Source: Chthoniobacterales bacterium (lineage in GTDB: Bacteria > Verrucomicrobiota > Verrucomicrobiae > Chthoniobacterales > UBA10450). Taken from it: a DNA stretch of 9,446 bases. This document shows, piece after piece, positions 6,109 through 9,446 of this stretch; within the stretch, counting starts at the first letter, position 1, and each line of letters begins with the position of its first letter. The stretch is taken from the NCBI GenBank assembly GCA_003244125.1, contig QHBL01000119.1, forward strand, positions 1-9,446, in the 5' to 3' direction. Made by a program: the position numbers and the translations under genes. The notes under the pieces were generated by a model. The model did not search any database. It was given only the letters and a program-made list of their open reading frames with translations, and was not told the origin of the DNA.

Positions 6109-6138
6109 GTTAAAAATTTTAACTTGACGTGCTAGAGT
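6109..6138 (+). promoter_or_regulatory. Candidate promoter with palindrome, upstream of the RHS unit
   Basis: A perfect inverted repeat GTTAAAA-A-TTTTAAC (6109-6123) lies in AT-rich DNA 118 bp or more before the first gene of the RHS unit. One reading is -35 TTAAAA (6110-6115), 17-bp spacer, -10 TAGAGT (6133-6138), four of six matches each to the sigma-70 consensus. The alternative uses TTGACG (6124-6129) as -35 with a poor -10 (TTAAAC, 6147-6152). Under the second reading the palindrome would be an UP element or operator. No transcription start can be fixed from sequence. Confidence 0.35.
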
Positions 6139-6255
6139 AGTTTTTCTTAAACCCGTACTACCCGAACGAAATAATCCTCCGCCGAACCCCGGCCTACTAG
6201 ACCGTCGCCCGACCCTGGACCTTTCGCGCGACAAAGATCAACCCGAAGGATTATT

Positions 6256-6702
6256 ATGAAACACCTTCCCGCAGCACTCGCGGCCTGCTGCATTCTTTCC
6301 TTCGCCGCACGCCTCAGTGGCCAGACCTCCTTGCCCTCTCCGCCGCCGCTCCCAAGCGACGGCAGCCCGACCGCATCCATCCTTTTCCCGGATGGACGCG
6401 TCCTTCCCATCCTCAGCCAGAGCGGACAGTTCCCGCTTGTGCTCAGCACCGCAGGGCAAGCTCTGACGGTGCAGGCCCGCGTCCCGGCTGCGCTCCTCTC
6501 GCGCCTCGTCATCCAAGCTTTGGATGGAGGCACTCTCAGCACGTCGCCGCCAGCTGCGGACGGCACCACGCTCCTGCAGTTCCAAACCGGAGCGCAACCG
6601 GGACTATATCGAATCCTGTTCGTTCTCGGCGACCGTTCCGCCACTTTGCAATTCTGGGTGCCGATCCCGAACGGCGATAACCCACCCACGCTCACGCCAT
6701 GA
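6256..6702 (+). CDS. Small exported beta-rich protein, first gene of the RHS unit
   Basis: A 148-aa protein with a strong Shine-Dalgarno site (GAAGGA, 5 nt before the ATG at 6256), unlike most genes here. Residues 1 to about 23 are a signal peptide (MKHLPAALAACCILSFAARLS; two Cys at 11-12 but no lipobox spacing). Residues 25-37 are a Pro/Ser-rich linker. The rest (about 38-140) alternates short hydrophobic and polar segments, such as ASILFPDGRVLPIL and GLYRILFVLGDRSATLQFWV, as expected of a small Ig-like or other beta-sandwich domain. I recognise no family. Its stop TGA overlaps the GAGGAGG Shine-Dalgarno site of the RHS gene, whose ATG follows 10 bp later, so the two are almost certainly translated from one message. 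A partner, chaperone or surface-adaptor role for the RHS protein is inferred from this coupling only. Confidence 0.8.
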   Translation: MKHLPAALAACCILSFAARLSGQTSLPSPPPLPSDGSPTASILFPDGRVLPILSQSGQFPLVLSTAGQALTVQARVPAALLSRLVIQALDGGTLSTSPPAADGTTLLQFQTGAQPGLYRILFVLGDRSATLQFWVPIPNGDNPPTLTP

Positions 6703-6707
6703 GGAGG
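6701..6707 (+). promoter_or_regulatory. Ribosome binding site that fixes the RHS start
   Basis: GAGGAGG lies 5 nt before the ATG at 6713 and overlaps the stop codon (6700-6702) of the preceding gene. The RHS frame is open upstream to an ATG at 6524, but this site and the signal peptide that starts at 6713 show that 6713 is the true start. Confidence 0.85.
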
Positions 6708-6712
6708 CACAC

Positions 6713-9385
6713 ATGAAAACACGCTTCTTCACTCTGCTCTTTGGAACAATTCTCTGCTCTATCTTTTGCGGCAACCTCTCGGCCCAAACCGGAAACGATA
6801 ACCTGACGGGGCCGGCTGGTATTTTCAATGGAAACATCACAACCGCAGGTGAATACGACCCTTACACTGCGAACTGTGTCAGAAGAATCCTGGATATTTC
6901 CGTAGCCGGCGCCGCCGGCACGCAGCCGCTGGCTCTTGTTCGCACCTACAATTCGCGCAGTCCCAACGGCGGCGGCTTCAGCTGGGGTTGGCGGCACAAC
7001 TATGAGTGGAGTGTAAACGATGCTCCCGCCCGCTCCCTTTCGTCCAATTTTAATCCCACCAGCTACGCCGTCTCCTTTCCCGATGGACGGACCGAAACCT
7101 TTGCTGCTCCGGCCGACGGCGCGGGAGCCTGGCATGCCGCGACTGGAGTGGTCGAGCGCTTCCTTCCGCTGAATCTCAGCACGATGAAGGCTTACCTGCT
7201 GCTCAACGATGGGAGCAAGGTAGAATTTACCGCCACGCGGTCGAATTATGTCGACCAATGCACGCCGGATGATTTTTCCGGCAAGTGCACCTGGTACCAA
7301 TACAGCTATGTCGCTTCCGCTATCATCGATCCGTATGGATTGACAACCACGCTGACCTACAATGCCAACGGTCTTCGTGTGACGGAGCCTGCCGGCCGCT
7401 GGTTGCAGTTCTATAACACCACGATCTCCTTTGTCTCACTGATCGATCACGTCACCGCCAGCGACGGTCGGACGGTGCAATACCATTACCTGAGCACCCC
7501 GGTGGCGGGCGCTGCCACGGGTTATACTCGCCTCGATTCGGTGACCTACTTCGGGGATAGCACGCTCGTCGCCCGTTACACATACCAGAAGCCGAACGCG
7601 GGATCGGGCGCAGACGGTGTGCCGTTGCTCAGCACCTGCATCGATCCGATGTATGCCGGGCCGATGTGGAAAATCGGCTATGTCTATGCCACTGCGAACG
7701 CCGATAGCACGCTCGTCGTCTACGGCCAGCTAAAGAGCGAAAACTACTTCAACGGCACTGCCATTGGAGGCGCTGTTTCCACTCTTGCAGTCAACAACCT
7801 CGCCCACACCCGGGTGGAGACGCGTGGCGATGGCCCCACCCGTACCTTTACCTACACTAACAATCTCCTCACCAAGTGCACCGACTTCAAAGGCGTCGCG
7901 GCTTCGCAGACCTACGACGCGAACAACTTCGTCAGCTCGGCCGCTGACCGCAACAATCACACCGCCACATATACCCACAACGCCATTACGGGAAAGGTGA
8001 CCCAGGTGAAGTTTCCGGCCACCCCGGGCGATGCTCCTGCCGGCCAGGGCACGATTAGTCGCCTCTATAGCTCGAGCAGTTGTTTTGATGCTAATAACAA
8101 AGACGGCAACAACCCCTACTACGTCTGCCAGGATACGGATGAAGCGGGCCATTTAACCAGATACTCCGTTGTCGGCGGCACTGGCATCAATAAGATGCGC
8201 GTGGGCGCGATCACTTACCAGGATGGCAGTTTTGAAACTTTCGCCTATGATCTCTACGGTCATGTCACCAGCCATCGGCTGACGACGGGCGGCACCGAGA
8301 CCTTCGCCTATTATTACACCGCCAACGGTGACCCGGCTTACAAGAATGGTTTGGTCAAGGAATACCGCGATCCATACCATGCCACCGGCAATCCCAGCGC
8401 GCGTTACGATTACGATAGCTTAAGCCGCTTGATCGTGGTCACCGATGCGCTCGGGGGTATCCTCAACGATCTCGATTACACCACCAGTTACGCCTATAAC
8501 CCGCGCGGGCAGCTCAAAACCACTACTTTGCCCAGCGACCCGAAAGGCAGCGGCAATCGCCATACCATTGTCAACGCCTACAACCCCGACGGCACTCTGG
8601 CCAGCGTGACCGACCAGTTGAACCAGGTCACCAGCTATACCTACGATGATTACAAGCGCATCCTCACGGTTAAAACACCGGTAAGGGGCTACGGCGATAG
8701 CAGCGTTAACGTCACCACCTTCACCTACACCCGCTACGGCACGGCCAGTCCCTACCTTCACACCGTCTCATTCCCATTCTCCATCGCGAGTCCCTCCGGG
8801 CGCGGCCGCAACATCGACTGCGACGGGAACTTCCGCAAAACCATCGACCGGCAGGCCCCAGGAACGGTAGAGGAAGCCACCACGAGCTATGGCTACGATA
8901 ACGCCGGCAATCTCACCACTGTCAGGGCGCCGGCGCAACAACCGACCGGCCCCGTCACGGCCACAGCTTACGATGAGCGCAACCGGCCGATGTCGATTAC
9001 AGATGTGTTGAACCACGCCACCACTTTTCGCTACGACGCTGCCAATCGCAAAGCTTCCGTTACCCGGCCCAACGGGCAGGTTGTCACCTATAACACTTAT
9101 GACGCGATGAACCGGCTGACGCAGCAAACTGCGACACAAGCGCCGGAGCCGAATGCAATTACCAAGTACAGCTACGACCCGTCGGGCGGGAAACTCCTGA
9201 CCATGACTGATCCCAACAACAACACCTACACCTACGGCTATGACTGGCTCAACCGGAAGACCAGTCTGACCTATCCGGGAGGAAGCACTGAAACCTGGAG
9301 CTACGAAAACACCGGCGGTGGCGCGCGCGCGGGAAACGGATTGCTTTATCAGGCGTCACCGCATCGTTCCAATTGGCAAGGGTGA
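6713..9385 (+). CDS. Exported RHS/YD-repeat protein, interrupted at its 3' end by an inverted segment
   Basis: An 890-aa frame from the ATG at 6713. Residues 1-25 are a signal peptide (MKTRFFTLLFGTILCSIF, cut near SAQ). Residues 45-135 form a conserved N-terminal RHS region, with LALVRTYNSRSPNGGGFSWG (73-92) and FPDGRTETF (122-130). From about 200 on there are many YD repeats, e.g. YDYDSLSRLIVVTDALG (565-581), YGYDNAGNLTTV (726-737), YDERNRPMSITD (753-764), YDAMNRLTQQT (796-806) and YGYDWLNRKTSLTYPGG (841-857). YD repeats wrap into a beta-cocoon that can enclose a toxin or pass through the envelope, or serve in adhesion. No toxin tip is visible, because the frame ends early. After GNGLLYQ (residue 880) the sequence turns into ten non-homologous residues and stops at 9385, where an 88-bp block is reversed. 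The gene surely continued past the window in its intact form. It is co-translated with the small exported gene upstream. Confidence 0.85.
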   Translation: MKTRFFTLLFGTILCSIFCGNLSAQTGNDNLTGPAGIFNGNITTAGEYDPYTANCVRRILDISVAGAAGTQPLALVRTYNSRSPNGGGFSWGWRHNYEWSVNDAPARSLSSNFNPTSYAVSFPDGRTETFAAPADGAGAWHAATGVVERFLPLNLSTMKAYLLLNDGSKVEFTATRSNYVDQCTPDDFSGKCTWYQYSYVASAIIDPYGLTTTLTYNANGLRVTEPAGRWLQFYNTTISFVSLIDHVTASDGRTVQYHYLSTPVAGAATGYTRLDSVTYFGDSTLVARYTYQKPNAGSGADGVPLLSTCIDPMYAGPMWKIGYVYATANADSTLVVYGQLKSENYFNGTAIGGAVSTLAVNNLAHTRVETRGDGPTRTFTYTNNLLTKCTDFKGVAASQTYDANNFVSSAADRNNHTATYTHNAITGKVTQVKFPATPGDAPAGQGTISRLYSSSSCFDANNKDGNNPYYVCQDTDEAGHLTRYSVVGGTGINKMRVGAITYQDGSFETFAYDLYGHVTSHRLTTGGTETFAYYYTANGDPAYKNGLVKEYRDPYHATGNPSARYDYDSLSRLIVVTDALGGILNDLDYTTSYAYNPRGQLKTTTLPSDPKGSGNRHTIVNAYNPDGTLASVTDQLNQVTSYTYDDYKRILTVKTPVRGYGDSSVNVTTFTYTRYGTASPYLHTVSFPFSIASPSGRGRNIDCDGNFRKTIDRQAPGTVEEATTSYGYDNAGNLTTVRAPAQQPTGPVTATAYDERNRPMSITDVLNHATTFRYDAANRKASVTRPNGQVVTYNTYDAMNRLTQQTATQAPEPNAITKYSYDPSGGKLLTMTDPNNNTYTYGYDWLNRKTSLTYPGGSTETWSYENTGGGARAGNGLLYQASPHRSNWQG

Positions 9386-9446
9386 GCCGATTTAAGTTAT
9401 CGTAGGTGAAAGTCTCCACGTTGCCGGCCCGGTTCTTGAACTGATA
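9347..9446. repeat. Inverted hexamers TATCAG/CTGATA flanking the reversed block
   Basis: TATCAG (9347-9352) and CTGATA (9441-9446) are reverse complements and sit exactly at the two edges of the reversed RHS block. The right copy coincides with the end of the window, so the full length of the inverted repeat cannot be measured. The left copy encodes Tyr-Gln of the RHS frame. Confidence 0.7.
9353..9440 (-). other. 88-bp inverted segment of the RHS gene
   Basis: Read on the minus strand, this block gives FKNRAGNVETFTYDNLNRL followed by TLANWNDAVT, a textbook YD repeat. It would continue the forward frame directly after ...LLYQ. Flipping it in place restores an open, in-frame RHS sequence to the end of the window and removes the stop at 9383-9385. 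In the present orientation it encodes unrelated residues. It is either a real inversion or a fold-back chimera at a contig end. Confidence 0.85.

Larger units (their letters stand above)
5932..6255. other. Gene-free region between tRNA-Gln and the RHS unit
   Basis: No convincing gene is seen in these 324 bases. The first 70 are GC-rich and include the palindrome CGGGCCCG (5953-5960). From about 6000 to 6152 the DNA is markedly AT-rich compared with the rest of the window. That part holds the palindrome CCATGCATGG (6034-6043), a 10-bp direct repeat, and a palindrome-associated promoter candidate. From 6153 to 6244 there is a plain leader without an obvious hairpin, ending in the Shine-Dalgarno site GAAGGA (6245-6250). 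Confidence 0.6.

Noticed and set aside
6524..6712. Longer N-terminus for the RHS protein from an ATG at 6524
   Set aside because: It would overlap the small exported gene in another frame and bury the signal peptide that starts at 6713, which has its own strong Shine-Dalgarno site.
9320..9331. Alternating GC run before the RHS breakpoint as a Z-DNA or recombination hotspot
   Set aside because: The run is only about ten alternating bases, lies within coding codons for Ala/Arg, and ends some 20 bp before the breakpoint; too short to support a claim.

Overview
The window looks like chromosomal DNA of a GC-rich, Gram-negative soil-type bacterium, most likely a verrucomicrobium of the Chthoniobacterales/Spartobacteria kind. 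This rests on an exosortase fused to an EpsI-like domain, a neighbouring secreted protein with a 'PEMSALLP' variant of the PEP-CTERM sorting signal, a signal-peptide-bearing RHS/YD-repeat protein, weak or absent Shine-Dalgarno sites before most genes, and intergenic TGTAGC-type palindromes. The taxonomy is inference from gene content; no 16S or other marker is present.

Layout. (1) 1-81 is the 3' end of a membrane pyrophosphatase gene (hppA), followed after 31 bp by an unrecognised 132-aa helical protein (113-511). (2) Convergent to these, on the minus strand, is a two-gene exosortase unit: an exosortase-EpsI fusion (3807 down to 2227) and an N-terminally anchored TPR protein (2237 down to 546), overlapping by 11 bp and so probably translationally coupled. 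(3) Divergent from the exosortase, across a 216-bp intergenic region rich in short repeats, lies a likely exosortase substrate (4024-4629) with a signal peptide and a PEM-type C-terminal sorting signal. The substrate would be exported, recognised through its C-terminal PEM/TM/Arg tripartite tail by the exosortase, and processed at the inner membrane; the TPR protein may serve as a scaffold. (4) A 245-bp spacer with several perfect hairpins leads to an MBL-fold metallohydrolase (4875-5822) and a complete tRNA-Gln(CTG) (5858-5931). (5) After the tRNA comes a 324-bp gene-free region, partly AT-rich, with direct repeats and a candidate promoter. (6) It is followed by a tightly coupled pair of exported proteins: a 148-aa beta-rich protein (6256-6702) and a large RHS/YD-repeat protein (from 6713).

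The most striking observation is at the right end. The RHS reading frame stops at 9385 only because an 88-bp block (9353-9440), bounded by the inverted hexamers TATCAG/CTGATA, lies backwards. Its minus strand encodes an ordinary YD repeat, and flipping it in place restores an uninterrupted in-frame RHS sequence to the end of the window. This is either a real DNA inversion, possibly a switch, or a fold-back chimera at a contig end; the sequence alone cannot tell which.
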